From Incurvaria masculella (Eukaryota > Arthropoda > Insecta > Lepidoptera > Incurvariidae): a stretch of 64,000 nt of DNA. This document shows, one piece after another, positions 9,047 through 18,939 of this stretch (its first letter is position 1; each line of letters starts with the position of its first letter). Where the stretch lies: the NCBI GenBank assembly GCA_946894095.1, contig OX335656.1, positions 2,371,001 to 2,435,000 on the forward strand. The letters run 5' to 3'. Below the pieces are notes generated by a model, which was given only the letters and a program-made list of their open reading frames with translations, had not been told where the DNA came from and ran no database searches. A program made the position numbers and the translations under genes.

Positions 9047-9460
9047 AACCGACTTCAAAAAAGGAGGAGGTTATCAATTCGTCTGTATGTTTTTTTTTTA
9101 TGTTTGTTACCACATAACTTTTGCCTGGGTGAACCGATTTTGATGATTATTTTTTTAAATGAAAGCTAGTGCTTCCCAAGTGGTCCCATTTTAATTTGGT
9201 TAAGTTCGGACAATGATATCCATGAGAAAATCATATGAGTCTTAAATTTGTATTAAGATGTGTGCGACAAATGGACGAATAACTCAATATAACGCCAACC
9301 GATTTCGGTGATTCTTTTTTATTGGAAAGGACGTGTACAAATTAGTAAGTGTACTTCAGATTCACTAAAAATAAACAAATAAAAAAAATTTAACAAAAAA
9401 ATAACCAACTTCAAAGAAAAAGCACTTAAAAGTAAAAAATAATTTCCATTTTTAAAATCT
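9047..9460 (+). repeat. Interspersed repeat 'AACCGACTTCAAAAAAGGAGG', copy 1
   Basis: About 410 bases from 'AACCGACTTC' through 'ACCGATTTTGATGATT' to 'AATAATTTCCATTTTT'. A near-identical copy begins at 38456, and an inverted fragment is at 14648-14676. It is AT-rich and non-coding; its class is uncertain. Confidence 0.6.
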
Positions 9461-9474
9461 TTATGATTTCTCTA

Positions 9475-10880
9475 GTTTTCCTCTAAGAAAGCATGGTGAC
9501 CCGCGCATTTGTAGATTGTAGAGTAAACTGGCGTAAAAAACCCAGACAAATATCCTTTTTTTCTGGTAAATAAGGAATGACCCACTGATTATTTGTCGAT
9601 AATATTTCTCAAATATTCCTCATTATTTCAAAGTAAAACTTGAAACATAACTTCACATCATTATTTTGAAGCGACGTGGCAATTTAGAAATGTTTTTGAG
9701 TAAAGAAAGAAATTTCAGTACATTTTGTATGAAACATTTTTGGTCGGGCCGTCTTTACATTCGAAGTCTATGAAAGGAATTATAATATAACTTGGCACCC
9801 ACGATGCCACAGGTTACTTTCAATAATATATGTCAAAACTAACAAATGCACTTCAATACTAATAATGTTTTTAGTTTTATAAATACATTTTGTGAGTCAC
9901 ATTTTATCTTTAAAAAATCGCAACACCCACTACAATACCCCATAGAAAAAAGGGTTCTCAGAAGATCATCAACGTTAAACCGGCATGACCGAAGCATTCA
10001 TAACTGATTTACAGAAAGTTTTTCCTGGTAGCTCTAATTTACCTAATTCCATGTTAAATATCAAGTTTATTAAGTTAACTTAAGTAAACATAATAACATT
10101 TCATACATAACATACCTATATACCTTTTAATAACACATTTAAAACACCAGTTCTTGTCCCGATCACTGAGGTTTAGCAACGTGGGTTGTTGATTTATGGA
10201 GCTAAACAGAAAAGATAAAACCCCATGCGTTAATCCCACCTAATGAAGAAGTCTTTTTTTATGCAACCTGACATGGATAGCTAATACCACACAACTACCG
10301 TTATGATATTATCCCAATACAGCACATTCCCGAAGGAATTAGGTGCCATACTCACCATTTCTATACGCCACTAAAACGCACCAAATATGCTCAAAATTCA
10401 ACAATAACATGATTAACTAACACTTATAATAATCATTTTAGTTCACAAGATATATTTACTTCAAGTAAAAATGTATTTAAAATTACAATAAAAAAACAAA
10501 TAATACTTAATAGACTAAAAGATACATTGGCAAAATTTTAATAACTTAATTTTTATCTTATACTATTTGTCTGTAAACTTGTAACCTTTTACACAAACAC
10601 ACCCTCACACATACCTTCACACACCCTTTCACACCCTCCCTCACACACATACACATACACTTACATTAGACAAGTAACACACAAAATCGCAATATAATTA
10701 TACTGAAAACGAAACAACACACAGCACACGTCAACATGGCACACATCTTTATCTTTTTATAAGTAGTGGTACCCTGTAATGGGCTTTAATTTCTGTATTT
10801 AGTATTTAACGATCAATTGTTTAGTTTTTAAGCTGTTGGTGTACCTAAATAAATAAAATAAAATAAAAATAAAATAAAAA
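9475..10880. other. AT-rich intergenic DNA with SINE scraps
   Basis: No gene is seen. At 10149-10195 'CGATCACTGAGGTTTAGCAA' resembles 5S rRNA. At 10255-10360 there is a - strand fragment of the tRNA-headed SINE body ('CCCGAAGGAATTAGGTGCC'). At 10598-10665 there is an ACAC/CTCACAC-rich simple-sequence tract. Confidence 0.4.
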
Positions 10881-11077
10881 AAATGTCAGCAGCGGGAGCA
10901 CAAATGAAAGTGGATACTTGTCGAGCTAGAGAGAGGCATTAGTCGGCAATTTTTATCTGATGTGATAGCACAAATAAAAAGCTCGATTAATTTATTGAGG
11001 TAGAGGGTTATGCTTGATATAAAGTGGCAACACCCACCGTTTTGTCCACAAGAACTGTCACCTCCCTGACCCTGGCT

Positions 11078-11135
11078 GTGTTCGCGCAGACTGCTCCGTG
11101 CCATTCAGTGCAAGGAGCAAGAAATAGGGTTTTAC
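11078..11135. repeat. Fragment of the 2345-2587 inverted-repeat family
   Basis: 'GGCTGTGTTCG', 'GACTGCTCCGTGCCATTCAG' and 'GCAAGAAATA' match the arms of the element at 2345-2587. Only one arm is present. Confidence 0.5.
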
Positions 11136-11139
11136 AGAA

Positions 11140-11990
11140 TAGCGGCGAACAAAATGCCAGTTCCTACAAATCGCCTACAACTGAGTTATTTGGAATTATC
11201 CCAATGTGGTTGTCAACATACAGAATTGTACACTATAGAGCTACACAGACTAATCCCTTTTAGTTTGTAAATAACAAGTAACCGCACTTATTCTTGGTCG
11301 ACCGAATTCCTCATCTTTTGCTCATTATTTCAAAGTAAAACTTGAAACATAACGTCAGAAAAATCTTTTTCAAGGTCCTAGCATGGAACCTAATTCCTTC
11401 GGAATTGGGGTGCATTGAAATAGTATGATTGATGGCAGTGGGGTTCATGTCCAGTTACATAAACAAGTGCAAGACAGTGCGGACTCGCAGACGAAGGGTC
11501 CTGTACGATTTTAAAAGATTTTACACAAAGAAATCACGTTTCTTGTATTGCGGCCCCTTTAATTTTTATTTTAACTATTTGTTAAGGAAGGCAAGGAACA
11601 TAATGGAGCACGGATCCAGGATTCAGGGGATTGCATAATAAATTGTTATGATTGTGAAAGAGGTACCGAGTAAAAATTGCACCATGATTACACCAGAATA
11701 AACATGTTGCACCATAATTAGACTACATTATGCAACTAGTTCGTTGGCCTTTGGTTTGTTTTTGCTAGGCAAATCTAGTAAACCTTTCAGTTCCTTGCAA
11801 TGTTTGCCTGTCTAATTTACATGTAGGTACTATTGATTGTAACCAAATCCGAGAATAGTATGGCACATATAGGTATTGTCCAAAAGGCTCTTCATAAGTC
11901 TATTTTTCTCGTCGCTTTCCCGGGTACTTAGCATACTTACTTCACAGGATTTGTTCCTTATAAGCAACAGATGAAAACATGGCCGAAGCG
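11140..11990. other. Intergenic DNA, nothing recognised
   Basis: AT-rich sequence with short chance ORFs. No repeat was matched elsewhere in the window with confidence. Confidence 0.35.
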
Positions 11991-11994
11991 GCAT

Positions 11995-12172
11995 TGAAAA
12001 ATTGTCCGTTTTCTCCATTCAGTTCAATGTAGCCGTGCTCACTGCTCATAAGGGAAGGTCCTGGCATGGCACGTGATTCCTTCGGGAATGCGGTGCGTTG
12101 GGCTAATATTATGACAGCGGATATGGTATTAGTCATCCATGTCCAGTTACATACAAATATAGTGCCAAACTG
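11995..12172 (+). mobile_element. SINE body fragment (+)
   Basis: It contains 'CATAAGGGAAGG', 'CATGGCACGTGATTCCTTCG', 'GGGCTAATATTATGACA' and 'GGTATTAGTCATCCATGTCC', matching the 3' half of the SINE at 48773-49117. Confidence 0.55.
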
Positions 12173-12239
12173 GCCCATGTACCCTAGAAGGTTTCGCGCC
12201 TTACGGCTGTACGTGCTCGCTCCGCCCATGTACCCTAAC

Positions 12240-12353
12240 CGTTGTATTCAGAGAACCGGTGAAAACTTAGTACGAGATTAGCACCGGACTAACCATACAA
12301 AAAGCGGTTTAGTCCGGGGTATTAAAGTTAGTCCGCCCACTCTGAAAACGGCT
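12240..12353. mobile_element. MITE copy 2, TIR 'GTATTCAGAG'
   Basis: Same length and internal hairpin as the copy at 2415-2533 ('GGACTAACCATAC', 'GTTTAGTCCGG', 'CCGCCCACTCTGAA'). Confidence 0.7.
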
Positions 12354-12710
12354 GCAGGTACTTTACTCATTAATTGATCGTAGGTTCAAAGCTATTTATA
12401 ATTTTAATGACTACACTTCATTTTATAACAAAACTAGCAGTAGTAGAATAATTATTGCAAGGATTGTAAAATAATCCACGAATTTGTGAAATAATTAAAT
12501 TGTTGCATCATATTATATAATGCATATGCAACCACAGTACAGAATATATAGTCACCCATGTTTATCACAGCGCCACTTGGTTTCAGACTCTCAAGCATTC
12601 AAGAGCTAGTTAAGTGTGTGAGCAACGACCGAACATTTCTCTCGAACTTCTAATGGTCAAGGTTGACATCAGACATAACTCTAAACTGTGGACAAGTTCG
12701 TCTGTTTCAG

Positions 12711-13376
12711 ATCTGGCTGGTCGCCGCAGTTCCAGAGACGAGGAAATGGAGGAGACCGGAGACCCCATTGAGACCAACGAGCAAGAAGCTACGGAGGCGG
12801 AATCGTCTGAAATAAATGGCCCGCGTTCGGAAGAACTCGAAGAGCAGCAACCGAGCGAAGTGATCCAGTCGCAGACTTGTTCGCGGTGCGACCGCAAGTA
12901 TTCTCGAGTGCGCGACCGCAATCGCTCTCGTTCCAAGGATCGGAAACGATCTCGCTCCAAGGATCGCAAACGTTCCCGCTCTAGCGATCGCAAACGTTCT
13001 CGCTCTAGCGATCGCAAACGGTCTCGCTCTAGGGATCGCAAACGCTCTCGCTCTCGCTCCCGAAAGCGCTCTCGCTCCCGCGACCGCAAACGCTCTCGCT
13101 CCCGCGACCGCAAACGATCTCGTTCCCGAGATCGTAAACGTTCACGATCCAAGGACCGAAAGCGTTCTCTATCCCGATCTCATGACCGCGAGCGGTCCCA
13201 ATCCAAAGACCGCGAATGTTCTAATTTTGTCGACAAACCCCACCGCACCGGAAGAACCTCACCCACCGCTGTCGCCGCCGTCACCTACGCACCGCTCCGC
13301 CCACGGAGCCTCCCTTGACCACCGACAAGTGCTTCTTACCCCATACAACGACATGGATCAACTCAGTGCTCTTTGT
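12711..13376 (+). pseudogene. Diverged copy of SREK1 terminal RS exon (pseudo-exon or alternative last exon)
   Basis: The DNA begins like SREK1 exon 4: a good acceptor 'CTGTTTCAG' is followed by 'ATCTGGCTGGTCGCCGCAG', against 'ATCTCGGTCCGGCCACCGCAG' in exon 4. It then shows the same layout: an acidic Glu/Thr/Asn block, a long R-K-R-S-R-S-x-D array, a Pro-rich part, and an ending 'NDMDQ' that resembles exon 4's 'DNMDIS'. The main frame is open from 12614 to 13318. To match the Pro-rich end and stop at 13374-13376 the frame must change near 13200-13225. Joined from SREK1 exon 3 (phase 2) through the homologous acceptor at 12710, the frame soon hits a stop. A downstream AG (exon starting 12730) would restore the RS frame. 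It is therefore either a decaying duplicate or an alternative last exon. Codons are less GC-biased than in exon 4. Confidence 0.5.
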
Positions 13377-13612
13377 TAGTTTCGCGTGTACGTGCACATA
13401 AATAGGATAGGTTGAGATTGGTTGAGATGCTTGAATCCACATTGGATTATTACATGTGGTACTCAACCGGTTATTTACCTCTCTTTTTTATGGAACGAGA
13501 AACAGAAGATCTAGGGACTAGAACCTAACCTAACCTAATTAAATCAGCCGTTAGGGAACTAGGCACAATGCCAGAACATTTATTAAATTGGCGGCCACAT
13601 TGAACTGTATTT

Positions 13613-13765
13613 TAAAAACCGGCCAAGGGCGAGTCGAACTCGCACAGAAAGGGTTCCGTGCAAGATATTTTTTTTCCATGGTTACGGTTAATGAGATACA
13701 GCCCTGTGACAGACGGACGGACGGACGGACGGACAGCGGAGGCTTAGTAATAGGGTTAATAGGGT
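13613..13765 (+). mobile_element. Lepidopteran 'CCGGCCAAG...GGAACCCTAA' repeat, truncated copy 1
   Basis: Starts 'AAAACCGGCCAAGGGCGAG', contains 'GGGTTCCGTGC', 'GAGATACAGCCCTGTGACAG' and a (GACG)n microsatellite, and loses its right end after 'TAATAGGGTT'. The family is common in moths and butterflies and resembles what has been described as Lep1-type non-autonomous elements. Confidence 0.65.
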
Positions 13766-13769
13766 TCGT

Positions 13770-14115
13770 GGTCCCCTTCCTTACTTCACCGCCCAGGTTG
13801 GTACCATGGCATTGAATGAACAATGGTCGAGTGGTAATGAAAATTGTAGCAATTGAAGCAATTCAGCTCAAATCTAAGTTAAGATTTATTAATAAAAGAA
13901 GCTTAAATTAAAAGTTGTTTGATTATGTCAGGCTTCAGAACTTACCAAGTTTCTTGTTAACACCGTACAAAAAGTTTGACTTTAAAGCACTAAGTTGCCG
14001 CTAAATCATGTTTAGTTATTCAAGATTATTAATTTTGTTGTCACCCATTACAGTTTGAAACCATTATATGTGGGTATAAAAGCGCCTCTTACTGCACAAA
14101 ACCCCATTTAGACTA
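13770..14115. other. Intergenic DNA, nothing recognised
   Basis: AT-rich sequence between a Lep1-like repeat and a SINE. I see no gene. Confidence 0.35.
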
Positions 14116-14119
14116 CTAA

Positions 14120-14290
14120 ATTACTGTTGTAGCTCAGGAACGCGGAGACTAGCCTTCCAGAGGTTATGGGTTCGATCCCCGCCCCATTCTCCATGAGTTG
14201 TATTAGTGCATTTCGTCCTGAATGCCCCCATGTCCGCGCTCTGCAAAAAAACTGCAGCTTTTGCACTAATCTAAAGTAAAAAATTTGAGA
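14120..14290 (+). mobile_element. tRNA-headed SINE, short copy
   Basis: 'TTGTAGCTCAGGAACGCGG' (box A-like) and 'GGGTTCGATCCCCGCC' (box B-like) are followed by 'TAGTGCATTTCGTCCTGAAT'. That matches the body of the longer SINE at 48773-49117 ('GGTGCATTTCGTCACAAAT'). Confidence 0.6.
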
Positions 14291-14647
14291 ATGCCTCATC
14301 TAATTAATTTTCGCCTCATGCATCCAATGAAAAGAAAAACCAAAAAATAGTTTGCATTTGTTTATTTCTCGAGTATTTTACAACAGTTACATAACATAAA
14401 AATACCTTTGGTATTGCGGGCATTCAAATAGGTTAATTGCACATAATTCTTCTACCTACAGTATGTATGTACAAAAAATACAATAGTATAAAATAATTAC
14501 ATTATCGACTACGCCACCACATCGCAATAAGTATGTACATACGTACGATTCAGGCTGAGTATTACTTTAGGTATTGGATTTATACACATTATGGTAAAAT
14601 TAGTAACTTTACGTAGGTACTTGACAGTTATAAAAAGTCGAACATAG

Positions 14648-14676
14648 AACCTCCTCCTTTTGTGAAGTCGGTTAAA
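14648..14676 (-). repeat. Fragment of the 'AACCGACTTC' repeat
   Basis: 'ACCTCCTCCTTTTGTGAAG' and 'TCGGTTAAAAA' are the reverse complement of the left end of the repeat at 9047. Confidence 0.55.
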
Positions 14677-14982
14677 AATAAGGCAAATCTTGCTAGATAA
14701 TGCTAAATTATTAGGAAGAATGGGACTCGAACCACTTTCCGTCACAGTCATTCTATAAGCCAAAACATGATACCTGGAATACTTTATCTTAAATTGGGTA
14801 CAAAATTATTCAAACAGCAAAGAAATCCAGCAGCTCATTAACACATTTGTTATCTGAAGAACGATAAATGCATTCTTAAATTATTTAATAAAGTTATCAA
14901 ATCACTTGCCAGTTTAATTAAAAAAATGTGTACATACTTAATAACATAATAAAAAATGCTTATTCGGTAATGGCATTGAATA

Positions 14983-15283
14983 AAAATCGGCCCAGTGCGA
15001 GTCGGACTCGCACACAAAGGGTTCCGTTCCATCGTACATGATTTAACACCAAAAAATCACGTTTTTTGAATGGGAATTTTATTTTTTATATTTTATTAAA
15101 TTTTACCTATTTTTTGTTACAGCGGCAAAATAAATACACACTCTGAAAATTTCACCTGCCTACCTATTACGGTTTCTTGATATACAGCCCTGTGACAGAC
15201 AGACAGACGGACGGACGGACGGACGGACAGCGGAGGCTTAGTAATAGGGTTCCGTTGGCACCCTTTTGGTACGGAACCCTAAA
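14983..15283 (+). mobile_element. Lepidopteran 'CCGGCC...GGAACCCTAA' repeat, complete copy 2
   Basis: Runs from 'AAATCGGCCCAGTGCGAGTC' to 'GGTACGGAACCCTAAAAA'. Internal landmarks are 'GGGTTCCGTTCC', 'CACTCTGAAAATTTCA', 'CAGCCCTGTGACAG' and a (GACG)n tract near 15207-15232. Confidence 0.7.
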
Positions 15284-15538
15284 AATCAATGTTAATGTCT
15301 CGCTGGACGGTGTTTTAAAAGATGACAGCTTTTGAGGCTTTCATCTCCCCAATGAATGTGACGTTTATGATGTTATTGGCGAATCTTGATTTTTGGATCA
15401 GAGAAATTCCGCTTTGGCTAGGCGATATTGTGTCACAGCGGTCTCGACATAACATAAAATAAGTTAATTCAGAAGGCAAAAAGTACTATTAATACTGCAA
15501 CGAGGTTTTCTGTTGTCCTGATTCTTTTGTTGGTTTTT
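15284..15538. other. Short unassigned spacer
   Basis: Nothing recognised between the Lep1-like repeat and the SINE. Confidence 0.3.
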
Positions 15539-15845
15539 TTTATGTAACCTGATATGGATGGCTAATACCACATAACGAGCGTTGTGATCGTCCAATACAC
15601 CATATTCCCGAAGGAATTAGGTCCATTTATAAGCACAGCTACACTGAACTGGATGGAAACACGCACTATTTTTCATTGCCGCTTCAAGAATAGTGTCACC
15701 CAATGCGGTGGTACCAACCCTACCACTTAGTTTTACATGGGTTCCGACCCATGGTACAGCTCGCATTCGTAACGAGATGCACTTATCCAACACGGAAAGA
15801 TAAAGAAAGTTGTGCATGACCGTGGCGAGTATTTGAAACCATAAT
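15539..15845 (-). mobile_element. tRNA-headed SINE, - strand copy
   Basis: Reading leftward, a box B-like 'GGTTTCAAATACTCGCC' head leads into 'GTGCATCTCGTTACGAATGC', 'CCATGGGTCGGAACCCATG', a central part, 'CCTAATTCCTTCGGGAATATG' and 'GGTATTAGCCATCCATATC'. It is the most complete - strand copy of the family. Confidence 0.6.
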
Positions 15846-15849
15846 TTCT

Positions 15850-16178
15850 CGCAAGGAAGTAAATTCCTTTAGCCCATACACCATGAGCTGTACAATAACA
15901 GCTGAATAACATACCTCAGTTAGACCATAAACAGTTCTATACCGCCACGAGATTTTTTATCGATGCATGATTATTTCGTTACTAAAATTAGTCATCCAAA
16001 TAGTGGGAAAGCAGCCCAATCAATTCTTCCTTCCACCATCACTGCCCACTACAGCAGCACATAAATCATACAAATAGATACTCCTATTCGGTCCTGTTAA
16101 ACATGAATTATTTAAATAATTTCAGATTTCAATGAAACATCAAAGTTCCATTTTCGGTTGAAGCAAAGTTGAACAGAC
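15850..16178. other. Intergenic DNA, nothing recognised
   Basis: AT-rich DNA upstream of a MITE and mariner. No gene is seen. Confidence 0.3.
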
Positions 16179-16179
16179 T

Positions 16180-16364
16180 GTACAACGCGATTCAAATAAG
16201 AATAGGACGGGGCTCGTGGCTAACTTCACTCGAATTCGCGAGGGAAAGTACGCGGCAACACCGCGGCAAAGTACTGAAGTTTGTGAAGTGAAGTGAGCGT
16301 TTTGTCAGTTTGACATTCAAAATGGCAGTGCTCCTATCCTATTCTTATATGAATCGCATTGTAC
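16180..16364. mobile_element. MITE with ends 'GTACAA.GCGATTCAAATAAG'
   Basis: The left end 'GTACAACGCGATTCAAATA' and right end 'GAATCGCATTGTAC' are inverted, with inner 'AGAATAGGACGGGG' and 'TCCTATCCTATTCT'. Longer family members are at 39826-41715 and 52706-53095. A mariner lies directly to its right. Confidence 0.7.
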
Positions 16365-16366
16365 AT

Positions 16367-17653
16367 AATAGGTCGGGGAAAAAGTCTTTTCGCATTATAG
16401 TATGTATGAACTTGTAATAAAATCTCTTTGGCTATACTATTTGTATCTGGCTGGTTTTGGTATCATTGAAAGTTTAAATTTTAAAGAACATAATTCCAAA
16501 TTCAAATTAGGAAAATGTGTGATTCTCATTTGTTTTTCGTACTGTCAAAATGAGTGAATCTAATGAAGAAATTCGATACATTTTAAAATTTTACTACAAA
16601 AAAGGTAAAAATGCAACGCAAGCCGCGAAAAAAATTTGCGATGTTTATGGACCTAGTGCAGTGTCTGTGAGAGTAGCACAAATTTGGTTTAAGCGTTTTC
16701 AATCCGGAAATTTTGATGTCAAAGATGCACGTCGCTCTGGTCGCCCTATTACGGATAAAATGGATGCCATTTTTGAAAAAGTGGAGCAAGATCGGCATAT
16801 CAGTAGTTACGACGTAGCTGAAGAACTAGGAATTGACCACAAAACAGTTTTGGCGCATTTGAAAAAAACTGGGTACACAAAAAAGCTCGATATTTGGGTA
16901 CCTCACGAGCTCACTGAAAGAAACCTAATGAACCGTGTACTCATTTGTGATTCTTTATTACGACGTAATGAAACCGAACCATTTTTGAAGGAGCTGATAA
17001 CTGGTGATGAAAAGTGGATCACGTACGACAAGAACGTGCGAAAAAGGTCGTGGTCAAAGGCCGGTCAAGCTTCACAGACTGTGGCGAAACCCGGGTTAAC
17101 TCGCAACAAGGTGATGCTGTGTGTGTGGTGGGATTGGAAGGGCATTATTCATTATGAGCTGTTACCACCAGGCAGGACCATCGATTCTGAACTCTACTGC
17201 GAACAACTGATGAGATTAAAGCAAGAAGTTGAGAGAAAGCGGCCGGAATTAATCAACAGAAGGGGTGTGGTTTTTCATCATGATAACGCTAGACCTCACA
17301 CATCTTTAGCCACTCAGCAAAAACTAAGAGAGTTTGGCTGGGAGGTGTTAATGCATCCGCCGTATAGTCCTGACCTTGCACCTTCAGATTTCCACCTGTT
17401 TAGGTCTCTTCAGAATTCTTTAGGCAGTGTCAGGTTAACATCACGAGAGGACTGCCAAAACCACTTGTCGCGGTATATTGATCAGAAGTCCCAATATTTC
17501 TATAGCAATGGGATCATGTCCCTACCTACTAGATGGCAAAAAGTTATCGAACAAAATGGTACCTACATACTTTAGTTAAATGTAAATAAACCATATTAAG
17601 AAATGTTTTGAATTTTCTTAAAAAATGCGAAGAAACTTTTTCCCCAACCAATA
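16367..17653 (+). mobile_element. mariner transposon, full length
   Basis: Terminal inverted repeats 'GGTCGGGGAAAAAGTCTTTT' at the left and, inverted, 'GGTTGGGGAAAAAGTTTCTT' at the right, bounded by TA. It encodes an intact transposase at 16550-17575. The second copy at 40317-41611 is nearly identical. Confidence 0.9.
16550..17575 (+). CDS. mariner transposase, intact
   Basis: 341 aa, the usual length for mariner. The N-terminal half has two helix-turn-helix segments (about residues 5-110) that bind the terminal repeats. 'WVPHEL' lies near residue 120. The catalytic triad is present: Asp in 'ITGDEKW', Asp in 'FHHDNARPH', and Asp in 'SPDLAPSD', with 34 residues between the second and third (D,D34D). 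The enzyme cuts and pastes the element at TA. The frame is fully open, so it could be active or only recently silent. ATG 16550 follows a stop-containing 5' UTR. Confidence 0.92.
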   Translation: MSESNEEIRYILKFYYKKGKNATQAAKKICDVYGPSAVSVRVAQIWFKRFQSGNFDVKDARRSGRPITDKMDAIFEKVEQDRHISSYDVAEELGIDHKTVLAHLKKTGYTKKLDIWVPHELTERNLMNRVLICDSLLRRNETEPFLKELITGDEKWITYDKNVRKRSWSKAGQASQTVAKPGLTRNKVMLCVWWDWKGIIHYELLPPGRTIDSELYCEQLMRLKQEVERKRPELINRRGVVFHHDNARPHTSLATQQKLREFGWEVLMHPPYSPDLAPSDFHLFRSLQNSLGSVRLTSREDCQNHLSRYIDQKSQYFYSNGIMSLPTRWQKVIEQNGTYIL

Positions 17654-17675
17654 TACTCCAGGAACTTTAGCCTTA

Positions 17676-18516
17676 AATCAGCACTTAGAAAAACATTAAA
17701 TCCAAAATTCAATTTTTTTTCTCATAAACGTAGTATTTCATGTGGACGTGTGTACATTAAGTTTGCAACATTTTGGGGGGTCCGGAAGATAGAAATAAAA
17801 TATGAAATATGTTTAAAAAATGATATCTCCTAAACAAATATTTAGAAATGTTATATGTTAGCTAATTTTAGGTGTAATATTACTGTGAATTTGCAACAAT
17901 TTCCTATTTACGGAACTGTGTAAATTTTTTTTTTGTACTTTTAATATCTGTAATATTTAATATCTGCAAAGCAAATAATGAAAATTCTATTTTATTTTCT
18001 GAAATTGGAAACTGACCGCAAACTCTATATTCTGTGAAATTTGTAAAATGTTGCAAATATTAGAAGCACATTTTTTTTTCATTTATAATGTTTACATTCA
18101 CACAAAAGCTAAACAAAAAATTCGAAATACGTATAAAATCGTTCGTTGTATAGTTTCTAAAGAATTTAATTTGCTTTTACATATTCTAGAAAGAAAAATA
18201 GCAATAGCAAGTTAGGTTCGCGGCATAGATTTTTTTTAGTAAAAACATTTTTTTAAATACATTTCCGTAATTACAAAATTGTTGCAAATTCACAGTTACA
18301 TTACGCCTTAAAAGACTTAACATATAAACATTTTTAATATCGTTTCTAAATATTTGTTTAGGAGATATTTATTTTTTAATACATTTAAAAAAAAATTCTA
18401 TCTTCCGGGCCCCGCTAAATGTTGCAAACTTAATGTAAGCATATGAAAATGAAATTATATATTTCTGAGAAAAAAAAAATCATTTCGGATTTAATGTGCT
18501 TCTCAAACCGTATCTA
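17676..18516. mobile_element. Long foldback element (about 840 bases)
   Basis: The outer arms read 'ACATTAAATCC' and 'GGATTTAATGTG'. Inner matches include 'TTAAGTTTGCAACATTT' with its inverse 'AAATGTTGCAAACTTAA', 'CGGAAGATAGAA' with 'TTCTATCTTCCG', and 'TGTGAATTTGCAACAAT' with 'ATTGTTGCAAATTCACAG'. The arms are over 200 bases each and AT-rich, with no coding capacity. Confidence 0.7.
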
Positions 18517-18814
18517 CCCCGGTCTAATACGATCATTGTTGAAAATGTCTATTCGAATAATATAAATGAACCTTACAGGGGGGTGATAATTCTACACCAT
18601 TCCTTTTTATTTCGAGCCGGTAGTATATATGACGGGATAACTAAAAGAAACTGAACTGTTGTTGGGGGCCAGAGGAGGGTTTTAAACCCTAACTATTCCC
18701 TAGTAAAGAACGTTCTGTCTTGAGTGACAGATGTTTTGTGTGCTTGTCGTTTGGTTATGACTGATTCTCGTGAACAGCGGTAAAGTTTTGTTTCCTGCTA
18801 GGAAAAACTAACTC

Positions 18815-18935
18815 TTGAATGGCATACAAATTTCTCATTTTAAAAGAGGTGAAATGTCAATCGATGACAAAACCCCACTCTGGACGTCCTTTGATAGCCA
18901 GAACCAACGAAAACCGTATGAAAAAAAAAAGTTTG
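18815..18935 (+). pseudogene. mariner transposase remnant
   Basis: 'SHFKRGEMSIDDK' is followed, after a one-base shift, by 'HSGRPLIARTNEN'. This matches the end of the DNA-binding half of a mariner transposase from a different subfamily than the two larger copies. I do not recognise the rest of the 110-aa open frame. Confidence 0.5.
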
Positions 18936-18939
18936 ACTG

